A stretch of DNA of 64,000 nucleotides, taken from positions 62,001 to 126,000 of the forward strand of contig CALRRO020000016.1 in the NCBI GenBank assembly GCA_943370595.1, read 5' to 3'. The number at the start of each line of letters is the position of its first letter. Position 1 is the stretch's first letter. The position numbers and the translations under genes were made by a program. Of this stretch, positions 45,655 to 53,415 are shown one piece after another. This DNA is from Piscinibacter sp943370595 (GTDB lineage Bacteria > Pseudomonadota > Gammaproteobacteria > Burkholderiales > Burkholderiaceae_C). The notes under the pieces are model-generated. The model made no database searches. It saw only the letters and a list, made by a program, of their open reading frames with translations, and had not been told where the DNA came from.

Positions 45655-46440
45655 ATGGCCGAGAGAAAGATCGGCGACGTCATCCTCGACGTCAGGAACA
45701 TCAGCCTGCGATTCGGCGGCGTCAAGGCGCTGACCGACATCAGCTTCGACGTGCGCGAGCACGAGGTGCGCGCCATCATCGGCCCGAACGGCGCCGGCAA
45801 GAGCTCGATGCTGAACTGCATCAACGGCGTCTACACGCCGCAGGAAGGCTCGATCACGCTGCGCGGCCAGACCTTCAAGCACATGAACTCGCGCCAGGTG
45901 GCCGAGTCCGGCATCGCGCGCACCTTCCAGAACCTGGCCCTGTTCAAGGGCATGAGCGTGCTCGACAACATCATGACCGGCCGCAACCTGCGCATGAAGA
46001 GCAACCTCTTCCAGCAGGCGATCCGCTGGGGTGCGGCCGAGCGCGAGGAGATCGCGCACCGCGAGTTCGTCGAGCGCATCATCGACTTTCTCGAGATCCA
46101 GGCCTACCGCAAGACGCCCGTCGGCCGCCTGCCCTACGGGCTGCAGAAGCGCGTCGACCTCGGCCGGGCGCTGGCCATGGAGCCCAGCCTGCTGCTGCTC
46201 GACGAGCCGATGGCCGGCATGAACGTCGAGGAGAAGCAGGACATGAGCCGCTTCATCCTCGACGTCAACGACGAGTACGGCACCACCATCGTGCTGATCG
46301 AACACGACATGGGCGTGGTGATGGACATCTCCGACCGCGTCGTCGTGCTCGACTACGGCAAGAAGATCGGCGACGGCACGCCGGACGAGGTCCGCGCCAA
46401 CCCGGACGTGATCAGCGCCTACCTGGGGACCTCTCACTGA
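45655..46440 (+). CDS. livG: Branched-chain-type ABC transporter ATP-binding protein LivG
   Basis: ATPase of 261 residues in the HAAT (branched-chain amino acid) importer family. Walker A is GPNGAGKS (43-50), the Q-loop is RTFQNLALFKGMSVLDN, the signature is LPYGLQKRVDLGRAL, Walker B is LLLLDEPMAGMN and the H-loop is LIEHDM. The C-terminal YGKKIGDGTPDEVRANPDVISAYLG is typical of LivG. It is preceded by the synthetase gene and a palindromic spacer. Its stop overlaps the livH start (TGATG). The transporter class also carries aromatic acids, ureas and amides, so branched-chain amino acids are not assured as substrate. Confidence 0.93.
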   Translation: MAERKIGDVILDVRNISLRFGGVKALTDISFDVREHEVRAIIGPNGAGKSSMLNCINGVYTPQEGSITLRGQTFKHMNSRQVAESGIARTFQNLALFKGMSVLDNIMTGRNLRMKSNLFQQAIRWGAAEREEIAHREFVERIIDFLEIQAYRKTPVGRLPYGLQKRVDLGRALAMEPSLLLLDEPMAGMNVEEKQDMSRFILDVNDEYGTTIVLIEHDMGVVMDISDRVVVLDYGKKIGDGTPDEVRANPDVISAYLGTSH

Positions 46441-47369
46441 TGGGCTTCTTCCTCGAAACACTGTTCGGCGGCCTGATGGCAGGCATGCTGTATTCGCTGA
46501 TCGCGCTGGGCTTCGTGCTGATCTTCAAGGCCTCGGGCGTGTTCAACTTCGCGCAGGGCGCGATGGTGCTGTTCGCCGCGCTGGCGATGGCGCGCTTCTC
46601 GGAGTGGATCCCGAAGGGCCTGGGCATCGAGAGCCGGATCGTCGGCAACCTGCTCGCCTTCGTCGCCGCGATGGCGGTGATGGTCATCGTCGCCTGGCTG
46701 ATCGAGCGGCTGGTGCTGGGCAAGCTGGTCAACCAGGAAGGCATCACGCTGCTGATGGCCACGCTGGGCATCACCTACTTCCTCGAGGGCTTCGGCCAGA
46801 CGCTGTTCGGCAGCGACATCTACAAGATCGACGTCGGCATGCCCAAGGACCCGATCTTCCTGTTCGAGAGCGTCTTCCAGGGCGGCGTGCTGGTCAACAA
46901 GGAAGACGTCTACGCCGCGCTGATCGCCGCCGCGCTGGTGGCGCTGCTGAGCCTGTTCTTCCAGAAGACCGCCACCGGCCGCGCGCTGCGCGCGGTGGCC
47001 GACGACCACCAGGCCGCGCAGTCGATCGGCATCCCGCTGAACCGCATCTGGGTGATCGTCTGGAGCGTGGCCGGCTTCGTCGCGCTGGTGGCCGGCATCA
47101 TCTGGGGCAGCAAGCTGGGCGTGCAGTTCTCGCTGTCGCTGGTGGCGCTGAAGGCGCTGCCGGTGGTGATCCTCGGCGGGCTGACCTCGGTGCCCGGCGC
47201 CATCATCGGCGGGCTGATCATCGGCGTGGGCGAGAAGCTCTCCGAGGTCTACATCGGGCCCATGCTCGGCGGCGGCATCGAGATCTGGTTCGCCTACGTG
47301 CTGGCGCTGGGCTTCCTGCTCGTCCGGCCGCAAGGGCTCTTTGGCGAGAAGATCATCGATCGCGTCTGA
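46440..47369 (+). CDS. livH: Branched-chain-type ABC transporter permease LivH
   Basis: Inner-membrane permease of 309 residues with about eight membrane segments. The N-terminus LFGGLMAGMLYSLIALGFVLIFKASGVFNFAQGAM is the LivH hallmark (shown here as adjoining parts GLMAGMLYSLIALG and VFNFAQGAM). RALRAVADDHQAAQSIGI is the cytoplasmic ATPase-contact loop, and LPVVILGGLTSVPGAIIGG follows in the C-terminal half. It pairs with LivM to form the pore. Confidence 0.93.
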   Translation: MGFFLETLFGGLMAGMLYSLIALGFVLIFKASGVFNFAQGAMVLFAALAMARFSEWIPKGLGIESRIVGNLLAFVAAMAVMVIVAWLIERLVLGKLVNQEGITLLMATLGITYFLEGFGQTLFGSDIYKIDVGMPKDPIFLFESVFQGGVLVNKEDVYAALIAAALVALLSLFFQKTATGRALRAVADDHQAAQSIGIPLNRIWVIVWSVAGFVALVAGIIWGSKLGVQFSLSLVALKALPVVILGGLTSVPGAIIGGLIIGVGEKLSEVYIGPMLGGGIEIWFAYVLALGFLLVRPQGLFGEKIIDRV

Positions 47370-47386
47370 GCAACGAGGACAACAAC

Positions 47387-48451
47387 ATGCTCTACCGCGA
47401 AAACGGCCAGTTCAAGTCGACCTACCGCGCCGACCAGGCGGTGTTCCCGATCGCGCAGGACCGCATCGCCATCGGGCTGCTCCTCGCGTTCGCGATCGTC
47501 GTCGTCCCGATGATCGCGCCGGAGTACCTGTTCCGCGCGATCCTGATCCCCTTCCTGATCCTGTCGCTGGCCGCGCTGGGCCTGAACATCCTGGTCGGCT
47601 ACTGCGGGCAGATCTCGCTGGGCACCGGTGCCTTCATGGCGGTGGGTGCCTACGCGGCCTACAACTTCCAGGCCCGCATCGAAGGCATGCCGCTGATCGT
47701 CTCGCTGCTGCTGGGCGGCGCGATGTCCACGCTGGTGGGCGTGCTGTTCGGCATCCCGTCGCTGCGCATCAAGGGCCTGTACCTCGCGGTGGCCACGCTG
47801 GCGGCGCAGTTCTTCGTCGACTGGGCCTGCCTGCGGCTGAAGTGGGTGACCAACGATTCGTCATCAGGCTCGGTCAGCGTCGCCGGCCTGAACGTGTTGG
47901 GCATGCCCATCGAGTCGCCGGTGGCGAAGTACCTGTTCTGCCTCGGCTTCCTGATCGTCTTCGGCATGCTGGCCAAGAACCTGGTGCGCGGCCACATCGG
48001 CCGCGAGTGGATGGCCATCCGCGACATGGACGTGGCCGCTGCGGTGATCGGCATCCGCCCGGTCTACGCCAAGCTCACGGCGTTTGCCGTCAGCTCGTTC
48101 ATCGTCGGCGTGGCCGGCGGGCTGTGGGGCTTCATCCACCTCGGCTCCTGGGAGCCGGCCGCGTTCAACATCGACCGCTCGTTCCAGCTGCTGTTCATGG
48201 TAATCATCGGCGGCCTCGGCTCGATCATGGGCAGCTTCTTCGGCGCCGCCTTCATCGTCGTGCTGCCGATCGTGCTCGACAGCCTGCCGTACTGGTTCGG
48301 CATCCCGATCGACACCGCGCTGGCTTCGCACCTGACCTTCATGATCTTCGGTGCGCTGATCGTGTTCTTCCTGATCGTCGAGCCACACGGGCTGGCCCGC
48401 CTGTGGTCGATCGGCAAGGAAAAACTGCGCCTGTGGCCCTTCCCTCACTGA
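47387..48451 (+). CDS. livM: Branched-chain-type ABC transporter permease LivM
   Basis: Second permease, 354 residues, with around ten hydrophobic segments starting near residue 28. The conserved LGLNILVGYCGQISLGTGAF and IGREWMAIRDMDVAAAVIGI (contact loop) are present, followed by SFQLLFMVIIGGLGSIMGS near the C-terminus. It begins 17 bases after livH with an ACGAGGAC ribosome-like site. Together with LivH it forms the translocation path. Confidence 0.93.
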   Translation: MLYRENGQFKSTYRADQAVFPIAQDRIAIGLLLAFAIVVVPMIAPEYLFRAILIPFLILSLAALGLNILVGYCGQISLGTGAFMAVGAYAAYNFQARIEGMPLIVSLLLGGAMSTLVGVLFGIPSLRIKGLYLAVATLAAQFFVDWACLRLKWVTNDSSSGSVSVAGLNVLGMPIESPVAKYLFCLGFLIVFGMLAKNLVRGHIGREWMAIRDMDVAAAVIGIRPVYAKLTAFAVSSFIVGVAGGLWGFIHLGSWEPAAFNIDRSFQLLFMVIIGGLGSIMGSFFGAAFIVVLPIVLDSLPYWFGIPIDTALASHLTFMIFGALIVFFLIVEPHGLARLWSIGKEKLRLWPFPH

Positions 48452-48479
48452 CCCGCTCTCACAACACCCGGAGGCAGAC

Positions 48480-49808
48480 ATGAAGTTCAAGACCCTCGCC
48501 CTCGCCCTGGCAACGCTGGCTGCGGCCGGCAGCCTGCTCGGCACCTCGCCCGCGTTCGCGCAGGCCAAGGAGCAGTTCTTCCCGCTGCTGGTGTACCGCA
48601 CCGGCCCGTACGCGCCCAACGGCACGCCCTGGGCCAACGGCAAGCAGGACTACATCAAGATGATCAACGCCCGCGACGGCGGCATCAACGGCGTCAAGCT
48701 GACCTTCGAGGAATGCGAGACCGGCTACGCCACCGACAAGGGCGTGGAGTGCTACGAGCGCCTGAAGGGCAAGGGCGCGAGCGTGGTCGACCCGCAGTCC
48801 ACCGGCATCACCTTCGCGCTGACCGACAAGGCGCCGGGCGACAAGATCCCGCTGATCACGCTGGGCTACGGCCTGTCGGCCAGCCAGGACGGCGGCGTCT
48901 TCAAGTGGAACTTCCCGCTGATGGGCAGCTACTGGACGGGCGCCGACATCATCCTTCAGCACATCGGCAAGAAGGAAGGCGGGATGGACAAGCTCAAGGG
49001 CAAGAAGATCGCCCTCGTCTATCACGACAGCCCGTTCGGCAAGGAACCGATCCCGCTGATCACCGAGCGCAGCAAGATGCACGGCTTCGAGCTGCAGCTG
49101 ATCCCGGTGACCGCGCCGGGCGTGGAGCAGAAGGCCGCCTGGCTGCAGGTGCGCCAGAGCCGTCCGGACTTCGTGATGCTGTGGGGCTGGGGCGTGATGA
49201 ACTCCACCGCGCTGAAGGAGGCGCAGGCCACCGGCTACCCGCGCGACAAGATGTACGGCGTGTGGTGGGCCGGCGCCGAGCCGGACGTGAAGGACGTCGG
49301 CGAAGGTGCGAAGGGCTACAACGCGCTGGCGCTGAACACCTCGGGCCAGAGCCCGAAGGTGATCCAGGACATCCTCAAGCACGTGCACGACAAGGGCCAG
49401 GGCACCGGCCCGAAGGACGAGGTCGGCTCGGTGCTCTACACCCGCGGCCTGATCATCCAGATGTTCGCCGTCGAGGCCGTGCGCCGCGCGCAGGAGCGCT
49501 TCGGCAAGGGCAAGGTCATGACCGGCGAGCAGGTGCGCTGGGGCCTGGAGAACCTCGCGCTCGACCAGAAGCGCCTGGATGCGCTGGGCTTCTCGGGCGT
49601 GCTGCGCCCGATCAGCACCTCCTGCCAGGACCACATGGGCTCGACCTGGGCGCGCATCCACACCTGGGACGGCGCCAAGTGGAACTTCAGCTCCGACTGG
49701 TACCAGGCCGACGATCAGATCATCAAGCCGATGGTCAAGGCGTCTGCCGAGAAGTACGCCGGCGACAAGAAGCTGACGCGGCGCACGCCGGAAGACTGCC
49801 AGTCCTGA
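48480..49808 (+). CDS. livK: ABC transporter substrate-binding protein, LivK family
   Basis: Periplasmic type 1 binding protein of 442 residues. The signal peptide ends PAFAQA near residue 28. The mature part starts KEQFFPLLVYRTGPYAPNGTPWANG, followed by LTFEECETGYATDKGVECYERL. The Cys pair in that stretch could form a disulphide. Larger than classic LivJ/LivK (about 345 mature residues) and similar to binding proteins that accompany acyl-CoA synthetases. It is followed by strong hairpins that may protect or limit the message, so it may be expressed above its neighbours. Confidence 0.9.
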   Translation: MKFKTLALALATLAAAGSLLGTSPAFAQAKEQFFPLLVYRTGPYAPNGTPWANGKQDYIKMINARDGGINGVKLTFEECETGYATDKGVECYERLKGKGASVVDPQSTGITFALTDKAPGDKIPLITLGYGLSASQDGGVFKWNFPLMGSYWTGADIILQHIGKKEGGMDKLKGKKIALVYHDSPFGKEPIPLITERSKMHGFELQLIPVTAPGVEQKAAWLQVRQSRPDFVMLWGWGVMNSTALKEAQATGYPRDKMYGVWWAGAEPDVKDVGEGAKGYNALALNTSGQSPKVIQDILKHVHDKGQGTGPKDEVGSVLYTRGLIIQMFAVEAVRRAQERFGKGKVMTGEQVRWGLENLALDQKRLDALGFSGVLRPISTSCQDHMGSTWARIHTWDGAKWNFSSDWYQADDQIIKPMVKASAEKYAGDKKLTRRTPEDCQS

Positions 49809-49829
49809 GCGGCGGAGCCGCTCAGGACT
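49801..49829 (+). terminator. Strong hairpin at the livK stop codon
   Basis: A perfect 13-base-pair stem (AGTCCTGAGCGGC with GCCGCTCAGGACT) and three-base loop GGA spans the livK stop codon. A second hairpin, CTGGC-TTC-GCCAG (49828-49840), follows at once. There is no T-run, so partial termination or protection of the livK message from 3' exonucleases is more likely than full termination. Confidence 0.6.
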
Positions 49830-49862
49830 GGCTTCGCCAGGGCCTGGGCGCTCCTTCCCCAC

Positions 49863-49885
49863 CCCCTCCCTCCGCGAGGGAGGGG
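49863..49885. repeat. Palindromic hairpin between livK and livF
   Basis: A perfect ten-pair stem (CCCCTCCCTC with GAGGGAGGGG) with loop CGC. With the two hairpins just upstream it fills most of the 110-base gap inside an operon otherwise tightly packed. It could be a dispersed palindromic repeat; no second copy was found in this window. Confidence 0.6.
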
Positions 49886-49918
49886 CGGGCTCCTCGCGGA
49901 GCCCCCATCAACGACGCC

Positions 49919-50725
49919 ATGAGCAACATCATCCTGAACGTCAACGGCATCGAGGTCATCTACAACCACGTGATCCTGGTGCTCAAGGGCGTGTCGCTGC
50001 AGGTGCCCGAGGGCGGCATCGTGGCGCTGCTCGGCGGCAACGGCGCGGGCAAGACGACGACGCTGCGTGCCGTGAGCAACCTGCTGGCCGGCGAGCGCGG
50101 CGAGGTGACCAAGGGCTCGATCGAGTTGCGCGGCGAGCGCATCGAGAAGCTGTCGACGGCCGACATGGTCGAGCGCGGCGTCATCCAGGTGATGGAGGGC
50201 CGGCACTGCTTCGCCCACCTGAGCATCGAAGACAACCTGATGACCGGCGCCTACACACGCAAGGACGGCAAGGCCGCGGTCGCGGCCACGCTGGAGAAGG
50301 TCTACAACTACTTCCCGCGGCTGAAGACGCGGCGAACTTCGCAGGCCGCCTACACCTCCGGCGGCGAACAGCAGATGTGCGCGATCGGCCGCGCGCTGAT
50401 GGCCAACCCGAAGATGGTGCTGCTCGACGAGCCTTCGATGGGCCTGGCACCGCAGATCGTCGAGGAGGTGTTCGAGATCGTGAAGGACCTCAACACCAAG
50501 GAGCGCGTCACGTTCCTGCTCGCCGAGCAGAACACCAACATCGCGCTGCGCTACTCCGACTACGGCTACATCCTCGAGAACGGCCGCATCGTGATGGACG
50601 GCGAGGCCAAGGCGCTGCGCGAGAACGAGGACGTCAAGGAGTTCTACCTCGGCGTCGGTGGCGGCGACCGCAAGAGCTTCCGCGACGTGAAGAGCTACAA
50701 GCGCCGCAAGCGCTGGCTGGCCTGA
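49919..50725 (+). CDS. livF: Branched-chain-type ABC transporter ATP-binding protein LivF
   Basis: Second ATPase, 268 residues. Walker A is GGNGAGKTT (39-47), the signature is YTSGGEQQMCAIGRAL, Walker B is MVLLDEPSMGLAP, and the H-loop appears as LLAEQNTNIAL, the usual LivF form with Gln. The C-terminal 25 residues (after LGVGGGD) are unusually basic (KSYKRRKRWLA), an extension seen in LivF proteins of synthetase-linked operons. It lies after the hairpin-rich spacer. Confidence 0.93.
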   Translation: MSNIILNVNGIEVIYNHVILVLKGVSLQVPEGGIVALLGGNGAGKTTTLRAVSNLLAGERGEVTKGSIELRGERIEKLSTADMVERGVIQVMEGRHCFAHLSIEDNLMTGAYTRKDGKAAVAATLEKVYNYFPRLKTRRTSQAAYTSGGEQQMCAIGRALMANPKMVLLDEPSMGLAPQIVEEVFEIVKDLNTKERVTFLLAEQNTNIALRYSDYGYILENGRIVMDGEAKALRENEDVKEFYLGVGGGDRKSFRDVKSYKRRKRWLA

Positions 50726-50735
50726 GGAGAGCGCC

Positions 50736-51038
50736 ATGAGCGACGACGATTTCGGCTTCGCGCTGCCCGCGTTCAAGCCCGACGAGGCGCTGCAGCGTGC
50801 CCGCCGCGACCTGCGCGACCTGGGCCTCGCCGAGCGCGAAGGCCGCTTCGAGCGCCGTGGCCAGCAGATCGCGAAGCTGGCGGTCGACGGCACGGCGCTG
50901 AAGGCCGCGATCGTCCGGCGCCCGAGCCGCAACAGCCCGGAGTGGGCCGAGAAGACCCTGCGCGACAGCGCTGCGGTGCGCGACTTCGTCGCCGACCTGA
51001 AGAAGAAGCTGGCCAGCTGGAGCGACAGCGATGACTGA
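50736..51038 (+). CDS. Hypothetical small charged protein (100 residues)
   Basis: Not recognised. A soluble, highly charged protein with predicted helices (DEALQRARRDLRDLGLAERE, then DFVADLKKKLASWSDSDD). No signal or membrane segment. It sits between livF (ten-base gap) and the PaaK-like ligase gene (eight-base overlap), so it is part of the operon and likely real. A GAGGAGA ribosome site precedes it. A role as an accessory of the ligase or transporter is inference from position alone. Confidence 0.7.
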   Translation: MSDDDFGFALPAFKPDEALQRARRDLRDLGLAEREGRFERRGQQIAKLAVDGTALKAAIVRRPSRNSPEWAEKTLRDSAAVRDFVADLKKKLASWSDSDD

Positions 51039-52302
51039 ACACTACGACACGCTGGAGACCCGCTCACCGGCCGAGCGCGAGGCCGCGCTGGCCGCCGCGC
51101 TGCCGGCCCAGGTGGCCGCCGCGCAGCGCACGCGCGCCTTCGGCGAACTGCTGGCCGGTGTCGATGCGGCTGCCATCACCTCGCGCGCGGCGCTGGCCAC
51201 GCTGCCGGTGCTGCGCAAGCACGAACTGCTCGAACGGCAGAAGGCGCAACGCGAATCGGCGACGCAGTGGGACCCGTTCGGCGGCTTCTCCGCGATCGGC
51301 TGGCGCGGCCTGCGCGCACCGACCGGTGCGAAGCGCGTCTTCCAGTCGCCCGGACCGATCTACGAACCCGAGGGCGGCGCACCCGACTACTGGCGCATCG
51401 CCCGCGCCCTGTTCGCCGCCGGCTTCCGCGCCGGCGACCTGATCCACAACAGCTTCAGCTACCACCTCACGCCGGCCGGTTCGATGATGGAGTCCGGCGC
51501 CCACGCCGTCGGCTGCACGGTGTTCGCCGGCGGCATCGGCAACACCGAGCTGCAGCTGCAGGCCATGCAGGAGCTGCGTCCGCACGGCTACTGCGGCACG
51601 CCGAGCTTCCTGCGCATCGTCGTCGAGAAGGCAGCCGAGGCCGGCATCACGCTGCCCTCGCTGAGCAAGGCGCTGGTCAGCGGCGAAGCCTTCCCGCCCT
51701 CGCTGCGCGACTGGCTGGCCGAGCGCGGCGTGCAGGGCTACCAGTGTTATGCCACCGCCGATGTCGGCCTGATCGCCTACGAGACCAGCGCGCGCCAGGG
51801 TCTGGTGCTCGACGAAGGCGTGATCCTCGAGATCGTGCGGCCGGGTACCGGCGACCCGGTGCCCGATGGCGAGGTCGGCGAGGTGGTCGTCACCGTGCTG
51901 CAGGCCGACTACCCGATGGTCCGCTTCGGCACCGGCGACCTCTCTGCCGTGCTGCCGGGCACTTGCCCGAGCGGGCGCACCAACACCCGCATCAAGGGCT
52001 GGCTCGGCCGCGCCGACCAGACCGCCAAGGTGCGCGGCATGTTCGTGCACCCGAGCCAGGTGGCCGAGGTGGCGCGCCGCCACCCCGAGGTGCAGCGCGC
52101 CCGGCTGGTGGTGGCCGGCGAGATGGCCAACGACACGATGACCTTGCACGTCGAGGTGCCCGGCACGCCCGAGGGCCTGGCCACGCGCCTGGCCGACAGC
52201 GTGCGCGACGTCACCAAGCTGCGCGCCGAAGTCCGCCTGTGCGAGCCCGGCAGCCTGCCCAACGACGGCAAGGTGATCGAGGACGCGCGCAGCTACAAGT
52301 AG
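51031..52302 (+). CDS. Phenylacetate-CoA ligase-like adenylate-forming enzyme
   Basis: Protein of 423 residues related to PaaK-type ligases, which activate aryl or other acids to CoA thioesters through acyl-adenylates. Features: RVFQSPGPIYEPEGG at the position of the nucleotide-binding loop (the usual TSGTTG pattern is degenerate), SFSYHLTPAGSMMESGAHAVG, ALVSGEAFPPSLR, YATADVGLIAYE and YPMVRFGTGDLS, then GRADQTAKVRGMFVHPSQV at the hinge. It begins inside the previous gene. Second acid-activating enzyme of the liv operon. The weak P-loop is odd; it may still be active, as PaaK members vary here. Confidence 0.83.
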   Translation: MTEHYDTLETRSPAEREAALAAALPAQVAAAQRTRAFGELLAGVDAAAITSRAALATLPVLRKHELLERQKAQRESATQWDPFGGFSAIGWRGLRAPTGAKRVFQSPGPIYEPEGGAPDYWRIARALFAAGFRAGDLIHNSFSYHLTPAGSMMESGAHAVGCTVFAGGIGNTELQLQAMQELRPHGYCGTPSFLRIVVEKAAEAGITLPSLSKALVSGEAFPPSLRDWLAERGVQGYQCYATADVGLIAYETSARQGLVLDEGVILEIVRPGTGDPVPDGEVGEVVVTVLQADYPMVRFGTGDLSAVLPGTCPSGRTNTRIKGWLGRADQTAKVRGMFVHPSQVAEVARRHPEVQRARLVVAGEMANDTMTLHVEVPGTPEGLATRLADSVRDVTKLRAEVRLCEPGSLPNDGKVIEDARSYK

Positions 52303-52345
52303 CCTGCCGCGAGGGCAGCGGGCCTGCGGCCCTAGACTGCGCGCA

Positions 52346-53332
52346 ATGGAATCTGGTTCGCACCTCGTCGAATCCTTCAGCGCCGCGCTGCTGCGACTGG
52401 CGCGCCTGCCGGCCGCCACGCTGCCGCCGCGGCTGATGGACGAGGGGCTTGCCGCCTTGCGCGAACTGGTTCCCTTCGGCGCGGCCTGGTGGGGCGAGGT
52501 GTCGGGCGGCATCGGTGGCGTGGCGCCACGCCACTGGCTGAGCGGGCAGGTCAACCTGAGCCCGCAATTCGCCCAGGAGTGGAACCGCATCGGCGCGACC
52601 GACCGCTTCGCGCTCGAGTCGATCACCCGGCTCGACACGGTGGTCACGTCGGCCAGCTTTGCCGACCCGATCCCGGAAGTGGAGGCATTCGCGCGCCGGC
52701 ACGACCTGTTCCACGCCATGGCCATCACGCGCACGCTGCCGGGCAGCGGGCTGCTGCAGTTCATCTCGCTGTACCGCGGTGAGGGCGAGCCGGCCTTCGA
52801 GCCGGTGCACCGCACGCTGTTCGCCGAGTTCAGCGCCCACCTGATGCAGCGCTGGAGCGCGCGCGTGAGCGAACTGCTCGACAGCAGTGCCCCCACGGGC
52901 GACGCGCAGGCGCTGGTCGACGGCCGCGGCGAGCTCGTCTACCTGGGCGCCCGCCTCGCGCTGCTGCTGCGAGAGCGCTTTCCCGACTGGAACGGCACGC
53001 TGCTGCCGGCCGAACTGGCGGAGAAGACCCGGCGCCTGCCGCGCCAGCTGCACCTCGGGCGCCGGCGACTCTCGGCGCAGGCCCGCGGCGAGCTGATGCT
53101 GCTGAGCCTGGCGCCGCAGCGCCGCCATGCCGCGCTGCCGCCGCGCGAACTGAACGTGGCGCTGATGTACGCGGAAGGCCGCTCGCACAAGGAGATCGCG
53201 CGCACGACCGGCCTCAGCCCGGCCACCGTGCGCACCTACCTGCGCGAGGTCTACCTGCGGCTGGGCGTGTCCGACAAGATTGCGCTCGGCCGCGCCCTCG
53301 GCGACCACCGGCCCCGCCGCCGGCACGGCTGA
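52346..53332 (+). CDS. LuxR-type helix-turn-helix regulator
   Basis: Regulator of 328 residues. The C-terminal LuxR domain (about 262-320) has LPPRELNVALMYAEGRSHKEIA, GLSPATVRTYLREVYLRLGVSDK, with the expected Glu, Gly and Val positions. The N-terminal 250 residues match no sensing domain I can name; they lack the receiver Asp pattern and clear autoinducer-pocket residues. It follows the PaaK-like ligase gene by 43 bases on the same strand and precedes an amidohydrolase gene. It could regulate either; no binding site was recognised. Confidence 0.8.
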   Translation: MESGSHLVESFSAALLRLARLPAATLPPRLMDEGLAALRELVPFGAAWWGEVSGGIGGVAPRHWLSGQVNLSPQFAQEWNRIGATDRFALESITRLDTVVTSASFADPIPEVEAFARRHDLFHAMAITRTLPGSGLLQFISLYRGEGEPAFEPVHRTLFAEFSAHLMQRWSARVSELLDSSAPTGDAQALVDGRGELVYLGARLALLLRERFPDWNGTLLPAELAEKTRRLPRQLHLGRRRLSAQARGELMLLSLAPQRRHAALPPRELNVALMYAEGRSHKEIARTTGLSPATVRTYLREVYLRLGVSDKIALGRALGDHRPRRRHG

Positions 53333-53352
53333 CCCTCTGCATCTGCAGAGGG
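53333..53352 (+). terminator. Hairpin immediately after the LuxR-type gene
   Basis: CCCTCTGC-ATCT-GCAGAGGG is a perfect eight-pair stem starting directly after the stop codon. No T-run follows, so it is a weak or processing terminator. Confidence 0.5.
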
Positions 53353-53415
53353 GCCGAATGCACGGTCTTCGCTAACTTTCCCCACGCCCATGTCGGGCGT
53401 CACACGGGGACACGA

